Source: Bacillota bacterium (GTDB taxonomy: Bacteria; Bacillota; Clostridia; Ch29). Taken from it: a stretch of DNA of 64,000 nt. Below, piece after piece: positions 42,184 to 49,680 of the stretch (position 1 is its first letter; each line of letters begins with the position of its first letter). Under the pieces are notes generated by a model. That model was not told where the DNA came from. It saw nothing but the letters and a program-made list of their open reading frames with translations, and did not search any database. Where the stretch lies: NCBI GenBank assembly GCA_013540605.1, contig JABVCK010000008.1:1-64000 (forward strand), read 5' to 3'. The position numbers and the translations under genes were made by a program.

Positions 42184-42618
42184 CTATTCTCCCGGATAAC
42201 ATTTAATAATTTTTTCGAAGATCCTGACCACATGTTCAATCTCTTCTCTATCAAGACACTTCATAATCTGCTTTGCAAATTCCTTATGCGCGTTGTCATG
42301 GGCATCCACGATTCTTCTGCCCTTTGGGGTAAGTTTAATGAAATACACCCTTCTGTCCTCCCTGGACTGCACCTTTTCGATGCAATGAGCGTCAGCCAGC
42401 CTGTTAATTGTCAGGGTGATGGTGGGTTTTGTTACGTTAAGCTCGCTTGCAAGTTCGCTGGGTGTTGGGTTTTCAAGCCTGTTGATAACATCCAGATAAT
42501 AAATCTGGGTAACGGTAAGATCGGCGAGTTCCCCACTGTTAAGGGCTCTATCCTCAAACTCCCCCATCATCTGTGATATCTTTTGAATTGTCTCAACCAA
42601 ACCCTCATGGTATTCCAT
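42184..42618 (-). CDS. MarR-family transcriptional regulator
   Basis: A 144-residue winged-helix protein: PTPSELASELNVTKPTITLTINRLADAHCI as recognition part and EDRRVYFIKLTPKGRRIV as the wing. ATG 42618 has GGGGGA 5 bases upstream. Sites of identical design at its own promoter and ahead of the CDF gene indicate autoregulation and control of metal efflux. His, Glu and Cys residues (AHCIEK, DAHDNAHKE) could hold metal as in AdcR/ZitR-type MarR proteins, but this is inference. Confidence 0.9.
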   Translation of the reverse strand: MEYHEGLVETIQKISQMMGEFEDRALNSGELADLTVTQIYYLDVINRLENPTPSELASELNVTKPTITLTINRLADAHCIEKVQSREDRRVYFIKLTPKGRRIVDAHDNAHKEFAKQIMKCLDREEIEHVVRIFEKIIKCYPGE

Positions 42619-42635
42619 AGCTTCCCCCACGCAAT

Positions 42636-42659
42636 TAGTTAGTTTTATAAAACTAACTA
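42636..42659. promoter_or_regulatory. 24-bp perfect palindrome, MarR operator
   Basis: A perfect dyad whose core is TTAGTT-N6-AACTAA (42639-42656). It starts immediately downstream of the -10 box and would cover +1. Confidence 0.8.
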
Positions 42660-42660
42660 T

Positions 42661-42689
42661 ATTCTAGTAATAATCCTCTAGAATGTCAA
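42661..42689 (-). promoter_or_regulatory. Consensus promoter of marR
   Basis: On the minus strand TTGACA (42684-42689), 17-bp spacer and TAGAAT (42661-42666). The MarR palindrome overlaps the expected start of transcription. Confidence 0.85.
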
Positions 42690-42717
42690 TAGATAAAAAA
42701 TACTTTTTATATATCCT

Positions 42718-43554
42718 TCAATTATCAAAGCCCTCGTATTCCTCCTCATCAAATCCAAAGAACTGCTGCCTCACCCGGTCCAGAAAGTCTTCGTATTTTT
42801 TTCTGGTATCCTTGTCCAGTTGCTGCAGCAGCTTATTCAAAGAAATGTCGTGTACTATATAATCTTCGCTCATTTGAACAAAACCGTGGTCTTTTGTCCA
42901 CATTACCTGGCTTTCATCTCCCCGGGACACTATACCTGAAATGACCTGGCTCTGGTCAATGATTGCAACTATGCTCCGCTCCTTTTTCTCCGAAAGGACC
43001 CTGTTTACTCTCCTATGGATAACAAGCTGCGGAAAAGCGCAATCTGCACCAAAGAACATCCCTGTTAATGTCACACCCTTCTTCAGTGCCTGTTCCACCT
43101 GCTCCTTTATGCAGTCCAGGTCCTCCCGCCAGATTGACAGTACAATCCTGCTCCTTGCGTTTGCTATCAACAGGGAAATGAACTCAAATATTTCCTGTCT
43201 TCCCTTTATTACGGTCACCGGTTTCTGCTGCTTGTCTCCGTAATACAGCTCCTGGATGTAGCGGCCAACCCTGTTAATCGTTTCATTAAAGTCCGTTTTG
43301 AATCTGTTCGTCAGCATCTCCGGCTCCAGGGGATAGAAAAGTGAAGCCCTGTCGCTTTCCTCTTCAAAAATTATCTGCTTACTCCGAAGGCTCTCCAGCA
43401 CCTCATATATGCGGGACCTTGGAATGCCTGAATTCTTGCTCAGAGTATACCCGTTTACGGGATATTCCTTAAGGAGCGCCATATAGGCCTTACTCTCGTA
43501 CTCACTCAGTCCGAGTTTCTTCAGGTTTTCAATTATCACATCTTTACCGTCCAT
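42718..43554 (-). CDS. TrmB-family transcriptional regulator
   Basis: A 278-residue protein: an N-terminal TrmB winged helix (LKKLGLSEYESKAYMALLKEYPVNGYTLSKNSGIPRSRIYEVLESLRSK is its extent, residues about 9-57) and a C-terminal TrmB/PLD-like effector domain (IVLSIWREDLDCIKEQV). Such regulators sense small molecules, usually sugars. ATG 43554 has GGAGG 7 bases ahead. It lies 39 bases behind the PLP enzyme gene and is probably co-transcribed with it. Confidence 0.88.
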   Translation of the reverse strand: MDGKDVIIENLKKLGLSEYESKAYMALLKEYPVNGYTLSKNSGIPRSRIYEVLESLRSKQIIFEEESDRASLFYPLEPEMLTNRFKTDFNETINRVGRYIQELYYGDKQQKPVTVIKGRQEIFEFISLLIANARSRIVLSIWREDLDCIKEQVEQALKKGVTLTGMFFGADCAFPQLVIHRRVNRVLSEKKERSIVAIIDQSQVISGIVSRGDESQVMWTKDHGFVQMSEDYIVHDISLNKLLQQLDKDTRKKYEDFLDRVRQQFFGFDEEEYEGFDN

Positions 43555-43592
43555 ATGCATTCCTCCATTAAACCGGGTTGATTGTTCCGCTA

Positions 43593-44555
43593 TCATTCAA
43601 ACAGGTCTGTGGACATGTATTTCAAGCCTGAATCCGGGATGATAACAGCTATGTTTTTGCCCCTTTCCCTGCCCTTTAGCAGTTTTAGCGCGGCAGCAAC
43701 ATTGGCCCCCGATGAAAAGCCTCCGAATACGGCCTCTTCCCTGGCCAGCCTCCTGGCCGTATCTATCGCCTCCTCATTGGTCACCTGCATATAGTCCTCC
43801 ACCAGTTCATCTTCCAGGAACGGGAGGTCCATGCAATAACCGCCGCCCTGTATCTTGTGGTTGGGATTGCTAACAAGCTTGCCCGCTAAATACGCTGCGG
43901 TTGCCGGCTCTACAACATAACCCCTGATATCGGGATTGTGCTTTCTCAATGCCTTCATGCAGCCTACGAAGCTGCCGGCTGTCCCTGCAAAATCCACAAA
44001 TACATCAACCGTACCCCCGGATTGTGTCCATATCTCCTCTCCGGTGTGGAGTTCATGGGCATTTACATTGCTCCGGTTGTTGAACTGATCCGCCCTGAAG
44101 GCCTTAAGCTCCTTCTGAAGCCTCTGTGTTTCCTGTTCCACGAGCACCAGGTCCTCCCCGCTGACCTGCCCCGGCTCCGAACCGGGAGCCTGGTCCACAA
44201 GGACGACTTTCGCCCCAAACGCCCTCATCATCCTTGCCCTCTCCATTGAGTTCCCCCTGGACATTACAGCAACGAAGGGATAACCCTTTATCGCGCAGGC
44301 TATCGCGAGGCCTATGCCGGTACTGCCACTCGTCAGCTCTATTACGGTTTGCCCCTTCCGCAGCCTTCCATCCCTCTCCGCATCTTCAACAATCTGAAGC
44401 CCAATCCTATCCTTTTTTCCAAAACCCGGATTGAAGTACTCGATCTTGGCAAAAATCTGTCCTTCAACGCCGCTGGTTATCCGGGACAGGTTGACCAGTG
44501 GGGTTCTTCCCACCGCTTCCAAAATACTGGTCAGAATTTTATTATCCATCTCCAT
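43593..44555 (-). CDS. Cysteine synthase-like PLP enzyme (fold type II)
   Basis: A 320-residue PLP-dependent enzyme of the CysK/CBS family: PLP lysine in NPGFGKKDR (usual form NP-GSVKDR), phosphate loop GTAGSFVGCMKAL, and substrate loop ELTSGSTGIGLA, where CysK has TSGNTGIGLA. These two changes and the omission of a CysE neighbour suggest a specialised beta-replacement or beta-elimination enzyme rather than housekeeping CysK. GAGG stands 5 bases before ATG 44555. Operon with the TrmB regulator; a consensus promoter lies upstream. Confidence 0.85.
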   Translation of the reverse strand: MEMDNKILTSILEAVGRTPLVNLSRITSGVEGQIFAKIEYFNPGFGKKDRIGLQIVEDAERDGRLRKGQTVIELTSGSTGIGLAIACAIKGYPFVAVMSRGNSMERARMMRAFGAKVVLVDQAPGSEPGQVSGEDLVLVEQETQRLQKELKAFRADQFNNRSNVNAHELHTGEEIWTQSGGTVDVFVDFAGTAGSFVGCMKALRKHNPDIRGYVVEPATAAYLAGKLVSNPNHKIQGGGYCMDLPFLEDELVEDYMQVTNEEAIDTARRLAREEAVFGGFSSGANVAAALKLLKGRERGKNIAVIIPDSGLKYMSTDLFE

Positions 44556-44586
44556 ACCACCCTCACATCATCTATATTTAGTAGTT

Positions 44587-44615
44587 ATTATAGTAGTTAC
44601 TAATGTAAAAGTCAA
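44587..44615 (-). promoter_or_regulatory. Promoter of the PLP enzyme/TrmB operon with direct repeats
   Basis: On the minus strand TTGACT, 17-bp spacer, TATAAT. Two direct copies of TAACTACTA, 12 bp apart, flank the -10 box and could be the TrmB binding site. Confidence 0.75.
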
Positions 44616-44681
44616 TATATCTCAGCAAGAAAGTATACTTTCTTATGCAATAAAAAAGGACATATAAAAATGTCCTGGATA

Positions 44682-45266
44682 TCACTCCGACTCCTTATTC
44701 AATTTATTGCTGTATAAAGAAATGCCCAAATAAACCGTGGCAATTGCCAGAGATGCCAAAATAACAGGCTCATGGTAGTTTTGGACCACTCTTTTAACCA
44801 GGTGGATATTCCCTCTGCAAATCTTTCCAAGCAGCAATACTGCCACCGACCAAGGATAAATCCCTATAAAGGTAAGGGCGGCATATTTCCAAGGCTTAAC
44901 CTTAGCCATGCCGGCAAGATAAGAGATGTAGTTGCCCACCCCAAAGGGCCGGGTAATGGCTATACTCCATTCGCCATATCTTCTGAACCAGCGGTTTACC
45001 CTTTCAATGCCTTTATTCAGGCATTTTGGTCTTGATAAACTTAGTCTGGAGGAAATAGTATACGGAACAAAACTGCTTATGCTGTATGTAATGCTCATTC
45101 CCAGTGCTATTCCAAGGATTTCCACCATCGAGGGGTTCAATATATACGCGTATGTCATTACCACAACAAGGCCAGGGACCGGGATGGACAGGCCCTCCAT
45201 TGCCATTATGAAAAAAATGCCTGACAAGCCCATTCCTGCCAGGAGGTGCAGCAGATAGCTAATCAT
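44682..45266 (-). CDS. DedA/SNARE-associated family membrane protein
   Basis: A 194-residue membrane protein with the DedA signature: FIMAMEGLSIPVPGLVVV in the N-terminal re-entrant region and TRPFGVGNYISYLAGMAKVKPWKY before the last helices. DedA proteins flip phospholipids or undecaprenyl phosphate. ATG 45266 has AGGGAGA 7 bases ahead. Single gene. Confidence 0.85.
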   Translation of the reverse strand: MISYLLHLLAGMGLSGIFFIMAMEGLSIPVPGLVVVMTYAYILNPSMVEILGIALGMSITYSISSFVPYTISSRLSLSRPKCLNKGIERVNRWFRRYGEWSIAITRPFGVGNYISYLAGMAKVKPWKYAALTFIGIYPWSVAVLLLGKICRGNIHLVKRVVQNYHEPVILASLAIATVYLGISLYSNKLNKESE

Positions 45267-45433
45267 CAGTATTCTCCCTTCACCGCCGTAACCGTTTTCT
45301 GCCATTGCATATTACCAAAACTGCTCATATAGTTTATTATATTCATATCCTTTATTTATTTGCAATAACCTTTCATAAATATATAGACGACGCAGATTGA
45401 GAATAATATATACAGATAAGGAGGTTAGATCCG

Positions 45434-46345
45434 ATGCATGAAAGCCAGATACCAAGCTACGTAGAACTTATGAGGAACGGTAAATTGAAGGAAAAAGCAA
45501 AGGAAGCCGGCGTTCACTACAGGAATTGCAATCTCTGTCCCCACGAATGTAATGTGAATAGGCAGGTTAAACCCGGCTTCTGCAGGGCTTTGGACAGGGT
45601 TATCGTGTCCAGTTATGGTCCCCATTTTGGTGAGGAGAATGTACTCGTAGGCAAAAACGGTTCCGGGACCATATTCTTTGGATACTGCAATATGAGATGT
45701 GTTTTCTGCCAGAACTGTGAGCTGAGTTTCGGAGGAGAAGGGAAGGTAATGGAGAATGGACAGCTTGCCGAAATCATGCTGGATATCCAGAACCGCTATC
45801 GATGTCACAATATCAACCTCGTAACTCCGACGCACTTTGTGCCTAATATACTGGAAGCGCTGCTGCTAGCTGCCCAAAAGGGTCTGGAGCTGCCAATAGT
45901 CTATAACTGTGGGGGCTACGAAAAAACCGAAACCCTTGAGCTGTTGGATGGTGTTGTTGACATCTATATGCCGGATTTCAAGTATTCGGACGATTTATTG
46001 GGCGAAAAATACTCCATGGTAAAAGGATACGGCGATAAGGTAAAGCAGGCACTGGCTGAAATGGACCGTCAGGTGGGAGGGTTAAAGCTTAACAGGAACA
46101 ATATCGCATACAGAGGATTGATAATAAGGCACCTGGTGATGCCCGGCAACCTCAACAATACCAAAGAAATACTGGAGTTTATCAAAAACAACCTTTCGCC
46201 TGACTGTTTGGTAAATCTGATGGATCAATATTATCCGGCCCATAGGGCTTTCCGGTATGAAGAGATCTCCAGAAGGCTGACCAGAGCTGAATTCGTGGAA
46301 GTATATAACTATGCAAGAAAGCTGGGTTTAAGGCTTGCTGAGTGA
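45434..46345 (+). CDS. PflX-like radical SAM protein (COG1313)
   Basis: A 303-residue radical SAM protein with the cluster motif CNMRCVFCQNCE (Cx3Cx2C) near residue 86 and an N-terminal four-cysteine segment CNLCPHECNVNRQVKPGFC. Together these define the PflX/COG1313 group, related to PFL-activating enzymes but without a known substrate in most species. SD AAGGAGG precedes the ATG. No glycyl radical enzyme is adjacent, so it is probably not a dedicated activase. Confidence 0.88.
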   Translation: MHESQIPSYVELMRNGKLKEKAKEAGVHYRNCNLCPHECNVNRQVKPGFCRALDRVIVSSYGPHFGEENVLVGKNGSGTIFFGYCNMRCVFCQNCELSFGGEGKVMENGQLAEIMLDIQNRYRCHNINLVTPTHFVPNILEALLLAAQKGLELPIVYNCGGYEKTETLELLDGVVDIYMPDFKYSDDLLGEKYSMVKGYGDKVKQALAEMDRQVGGLKLNRNNIAYRGLIIRHLVMPGNLNNTKEILEFIKNNLSPDCLVNLMDQYYPAHRAFRYEEISRRLTRAEFVEVYNYARKLGLRLAE

Positions 46346-46386
46346 AAAACAGGGTGGGTTTTTACGCCCATCCCCTATAATTCTTA

Positions 46387-46563
46387 TTATTCACTGTCCC
46401 TACTAAGGCTTATAATCTCTTCGGTCGAAACCCTGAACCCGGTTACAAAGGGCTCCAGTTCAGTGATTTGCTTCTTCGATAGCCCCTTTGTATCAAAAAT
46501 TATTTGGCCTTTAATTTCTATACCCTCTCCCGGAGGAATCGAATTGAATAAATTGCCTTCCAA
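46387..46563 (-). CDS. Possible small or truncated ORF
   Basis: The minus strand has an open frame of 58 codons from TTG 46563 to TAA 46387 with protein-like composition (IPPGEGIEIKGQIIFDTKG, then LSKKQITELEPFVTGF). No SD precedes the TTG and the frame is closed a few codons upstream. It may be the 3' end of a lost gene. I recognise no family. Confidence 0.3.
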   Translation of the reverse strand: MEGNLFNSIPPGEGIEIKGQIIFDTKGLSKKQITELEPFVTGFRVSTEEIISLSRDSE

Positions 46564-46608
46564 ACAAAAATAATAAACTAGAGATTATTAATTTAGGAGG
46601 TATGATTG

Positions 46609-46782
46609 ATGCAGGGAAGGGTTGAAAGAAAAAACGATCATCTTTCAGGCGTTAAATGTGTAGTAAACACCTGTCATTATTATTCTGAAGGCGATTACTG
46701 CAACGCCGCAAAAATCGAAATCCAGCCAAGAAACGCAAGCAATACTGAAGAAACCGACTGCGCAACCTTCATTCATAAGTAG
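46609..46782 (+). CDS. DUF1540 domain-containing small protein
   Basis: A 57-residue protein with the DUF1540 cysteine pattern: VKCVVNTCHYYSEGDYCNAAKI, then TDCATF (four cysteines, C-x4-C-x8-C spacing and a last C). These small, probably metal-binding proteins occur in spore formers; function unknown. ATG 46609 has AGGAGG 8 bases upstream; the ATG at 46602 opens only an 7-codon frame. Confidence 0.85.
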   Translation: MQGRVERKNDHLSGVKCVVNTCHYYSEGDYCNAAKIEIQPRNASNTEETDCATFIHK

Positions 46783-46888
46783 CGTTAATGCAGGCAGCCT
46801 GAACATATATGTCCGGGCTGCCCATCGCATTTTCCACCTGCCGCAACAGCCATCCAACGCAGCCGCTGCATGACTATTTTATGGCTGC

Positions 46889-48730
46889 CTACCAGGTCAA
46901 TCGCAGTTTTTCAAGGGTCTCCTGTTTCGGTATGCCGTCATCGTCCCATCCCCTTGCTGTATAGTACTCATTCAGCATCCTGCCCAGATGGGGCAGATTG
47001 CCCTTTGCCCCGCCCTCTCTCCTAGGCTGGGAGAGTATCCTCGGCGGCAGGGTGTCGTCCTTCCTGCTTATACCGCACTTCACGTTGTACATCCGCTTCA
47101 GGTTAAAAACCCTGTCTCCAATTTCCATTAATTCCTCAAAACCGATATCCCACCCCACAACATACTTGAGCCATTCCCTCATGTGCGTTGTCCTTACCCC
47201 GCCGTACAACAGGAACTTGCACAGCTTAAGGGAATCCATAAGGCACATGATATTCTGGGTGTTTTTCTGGAACTCTCCCTGGTCGTCAAGCCTGTGCCTG
47301 TCCTTTGGTTCCGGTATCCCCAGCTCCGGCATTGTCGCAGTCTTCTCGAAGAAATAGCTTGCTCCCTGGAGATGGCATGCGCCCCTGTTGGAAGTCGCAT
47401 ACCCCAGCGCAAGGCTGTTATACGCCCTCGGGTCGTGGGCGGGGAATTCCAGTCCCTTAACGTGAATGGCATATTCTACAGCCCTTCCGCCAATGCGGGC
47501 AGCCGCTTCCCTTACCCCGTTTCCCAGCAGCTCTCCTATGCCTTCCTTCCTGCCTATCCTGTGTATCATCTCAACCATAGCTTCCGCATTTCCCCAGGTC
47601 AGTTCTATTCCCCCGGTATCATCAATCCCTATCAGGCCCTTTTCGTATAATTCCATCGCAAAGGCTATTGCGCTCCCGGTGGATATGGTATCGATCCCAT
47701 ACCTGTTGCATAATTCGCTCCCATGAGCTATTGCCTCCAGGTTATCCACAAGGCACATCCCGCCAAGGGTACCGATTGTTTCATATTCAGGGCCGGCGCC
47801 GCCCGTCACAAAGGGGCCTTCCTTAACCTCCACTTCCCGGCCGCAGCCAATTATACAGCTCTCACAGAAATATCTCCCCGTAAGTATGGTCTCGGTCATG
47901 CGCTGGCCGGATACATTTTCGATTTTATCCCATGTTGCGCCGGACCAGTTTTTCAGCGGGAAATCCCCTATGGCCTCGGTACCGATAACCCCGGCTGCGG
48001 TTCCATGCTGCTTTATGGCATTGGTATTCTTGACTATACCGGGAGCGATATCCTTTATGCTTTGCTTCAACCCGTTTTCATCAGCCACTTTCACCGTACG
48101 GCTTCCGGATACCACAACAGCTTTGAGCTTCTTCGAACCCATCACCGCTCCCAGGCCGGTCCGTCCCACCGCCCTTGCATCCTTTCCGTCGTGCATGATA
48201 GAAGACAGCTTCACCAGTTTCTCCCCCGAGGGTCCTATGCAGGATACCGAAACGGCTTCCCCGTGCCTTTCCTTTATCAGCCTGTCCGTCTCATAGGTAT
48301 CCTTTCCCCATATAAAACCGGCATCCTCCAAACTGGCCTTTCCCTCTTCAATCAGTATATAGACCGGTCCACCGGACTGCCCTTCGATAACAATACCGTC
48401 AAAGCCACACCTCTTCAGCCCGGCACCCCAGGTTCCCCCCACATCGCCTTCTCCGTATATTCCGGTAAGGGGTGATTTTGCGATAATCTGATGCCTTCCG
48501 GAAGTCGGTACCGGCGTACCCGCAAAGGGTCCTGTCATATATATAAGTGGATTCCCAGGCCCAAGGGGGTCGGTTTTCTCGTCGGTCATATCGTATAAGA
48601 GCCTTGCTCCTATACCGCTGCCTCCCAGGTACTTCCTCAGCAATTCTTCCGGCAGAGTTTCCTCCCGGATTTCTTTTTTCTCAAGATCTACCCTGAGTAT
48701 TTTCCCGCAGTATCCTCCTAACACACTCAT
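46889..48730 (-). CDS. Aldehyde:ferredoxin oxidoreductase family protein (tungsten/molybdenum)
   Basis: A 613-residue AOR-family oxidoreductase: N-terminal tungstopterin-binding domain (GGSGIGARLLYD, GRHQIIAKSPLTG), 4Fe-4S ligands CESCIIGC with a last cysteine in KLCKFLLYGG, and pterin motifs (GTLGGMC). Family members oxidise aldehydes to acids with ferredoxin. Which aldehyde is unknown. ATG 48730 and GTG 48724 are possible starts behind GAGGAGGG. A MoaD-like gene precedes it by 23 bases, presumably to supply sulfur for the pterin cofactor. Confidence 0.92.
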   Translation of the reverse strand: MSVLGGYCGKILRVDLEKKEIREETLPEELLRKYLGGSGIGARLLYDMTDEKTDPLGPGNPLIYMTGPFAGTPVPTSGRHQIIAKSPLTGIYGEGDVGGTWGAGLKRCGFDGIVIEGQSGGPVYILIEEGKASLEDAGFIWGKDTYETDRLIKERHGEAVSVSCIGPSGEKLVKLSSIMHDGKDARAVGRTGLGAVMGSKKLKAVVVSGSRTVKVADENGLKQSIKDIAPGIVKNTNAIKQHGTAAGVIGTEAIGDFPLKNWSGATWDKIENVSGQRMTETILTGRYFCESCIIGCGREVEVKEGPFVTGGAGPEYETIGTLGGMCLVDNLEAIAHGSELCNRYGIDTISTGSAIAFAMELYEKGLIGIDDTGGIELTWGNAEAMVEMIHRIGRKEGIGELLGNGVREAAARIGGRAVEYAIHVKGLEFPAHDPRAYNSLALGYATSNRGACHLQGASYFFEKTATMPELGIPEPKDRHRLDDQGEFQKNTQNIMCLMDSLKLCKFLLYGGVRTTHMREWLKYVVGWDIGFEELMEIGDRVFNLKRMYNVKCGISRKDDTLPPRILSQPRREGGAKGNLPHLGRMLNEYYTARGWDDDGIPKQETLEKLRLTW

Positions 48731-48753
48731 CCCTCCTCATTCCTCCTCACGAG

Positions 48754-49023
48754 CTATCCTCCCATAATAGGCGGTATTATCCTGATGGTGTCGCCATCAT
48801 TTACCCTTTCATCGAGTTTCATTATCCTGCCCTCGTTGACGCAAAGCAAAGCATAACCGTAGCTTTCATCAATCCTTCCGGGGTTTATTGTTTCCTCCAG
48901 GACCGGATAACGCTCAACCAGCAATTCCAATACGCTTCTCAGGCTTGCCTTGTCCTTCAGTTCCATTGATATTTCCCTGGCCCCAAGCTTTTCCGAAAAG
49001 GGCGCAGAAAGTTTAATAACCAT
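48754..49023 (-). CDS. MoaD/ThiS-like sulfur carrier protein
   Basis: An 89-residue ubiquitin-fold protein ending in the diglycine IPPIMGG needed for thiocarboxylate formation. KLSAPFSEKLGA at the start and DGDTIRIIPP near the end are typical of MoaD. It provides sulfur for molybdopterin or tungstopterin dithiolene. SD GGAGGGAGG precedes the ATG. It is the first gene of the pair with AOR, so the carrier is likely to be dedicated to that enzyme. Confidence 0.88.
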   Translation of the reverse strand: MVIKLSAPFSEKLGAREISMELKDKASLRSVLELLVERYPVLEETINPGRIDESYGYALLCVNEGRIMKLDERVNDGDTIRIIPPIMGG

Positions 49024-49251
49024 TGCGGCTTATCCTCCCTCCGCCTGCATTATTCATGATACCCGTGCCGTCACTACCACCTTTGATAAATATTTTATTA
49101 CATTACATTTGGCTGCGCTATACCATTATTTTAATATCTATATTTAAATTTCAGCGTAATTATGAAATAATAGACTAAACAGCACACTAAATCAAAGGGG
49201 TATATCCCATATTCGGAACCGCTATCAGATTAGCGTAAGGGGGAGACGGTA

Positions 49252-49635
49252 GTGTATCTATTCGTGGTCACGTACAATGACGAACATAAGACCGCTGACC
49301 TGATTAACAGGTACAAGGAAAAGGATATCAGGGGAGCGACAATCATTGACACGATGGGATCGGGCAGGTACGTGGATGTTGAAAACTACTTAAGCAAACC
49401 CGTAATAGTAGGGATCAAACGGATGCTCGAACATCATTTTGTGCACAACAGGACGCTGTACATGATTATCCGCACCAAGGAAACCCTCCGGGATGCGATA
49501 AGAATAACGGAAGAGGTACTGGGAGACCTGACGAAACCCGGGACCGGCATCATGTTTGCAATCCCGGTTATGTATGTTAAGGGTGGGAGCTTTTCCCAGC
49601 CCGAATTATACCATGATGCCTTTGACCTTGACTAG
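49252..49635 (+). CDS. PII-like signalling protein
   Basis: A 127-residue protein with a PII-like ferredoxin fold: YLFVVTYNDEHKTADLINRYKEKDIRGATIIDTMGSGR at the N-terminus (two strands and a helix), TLYMIIRTKETLRDAI, and the C-terminal GTGIMFAIPVMYVKGG. The T-loop region (VENYLSKPVIVGI) has no conserved uridylylation tyrosine context of GlnB. GTG 49252 has GGGGGAG ahead. No transporter or synthetase is adjacent; the partner is unknown. Confidence 0.65.
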   Translation: MYLFVVTYNDEHKTADLINRYKEKDIRGATIIDTMGSGRYVDVENYLSKPVIVGIKRMLEHHFVHNRTLYMIIRTKETLRDAIRITEEVLGDLTKPGTGIMFAIPVMYVKGGSFSQPELYHDAFDLD

Positions 49636-49642
49636 GTTAAAG

Positions 49643-49673
49643 AAGCCCTGCGGGGTTTTACCCTGCAGGGCTT
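49643..49673. terminator. Bidirectional terminator
   Basis: AAGCCCTGC pairs with GCAGGGCTT, with a further GGG/CCC pairing inside, between the convergent PII-like and S-layer genes. Confidence 0.65.
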
Positions 49674-49680
49674 GCAGTTC

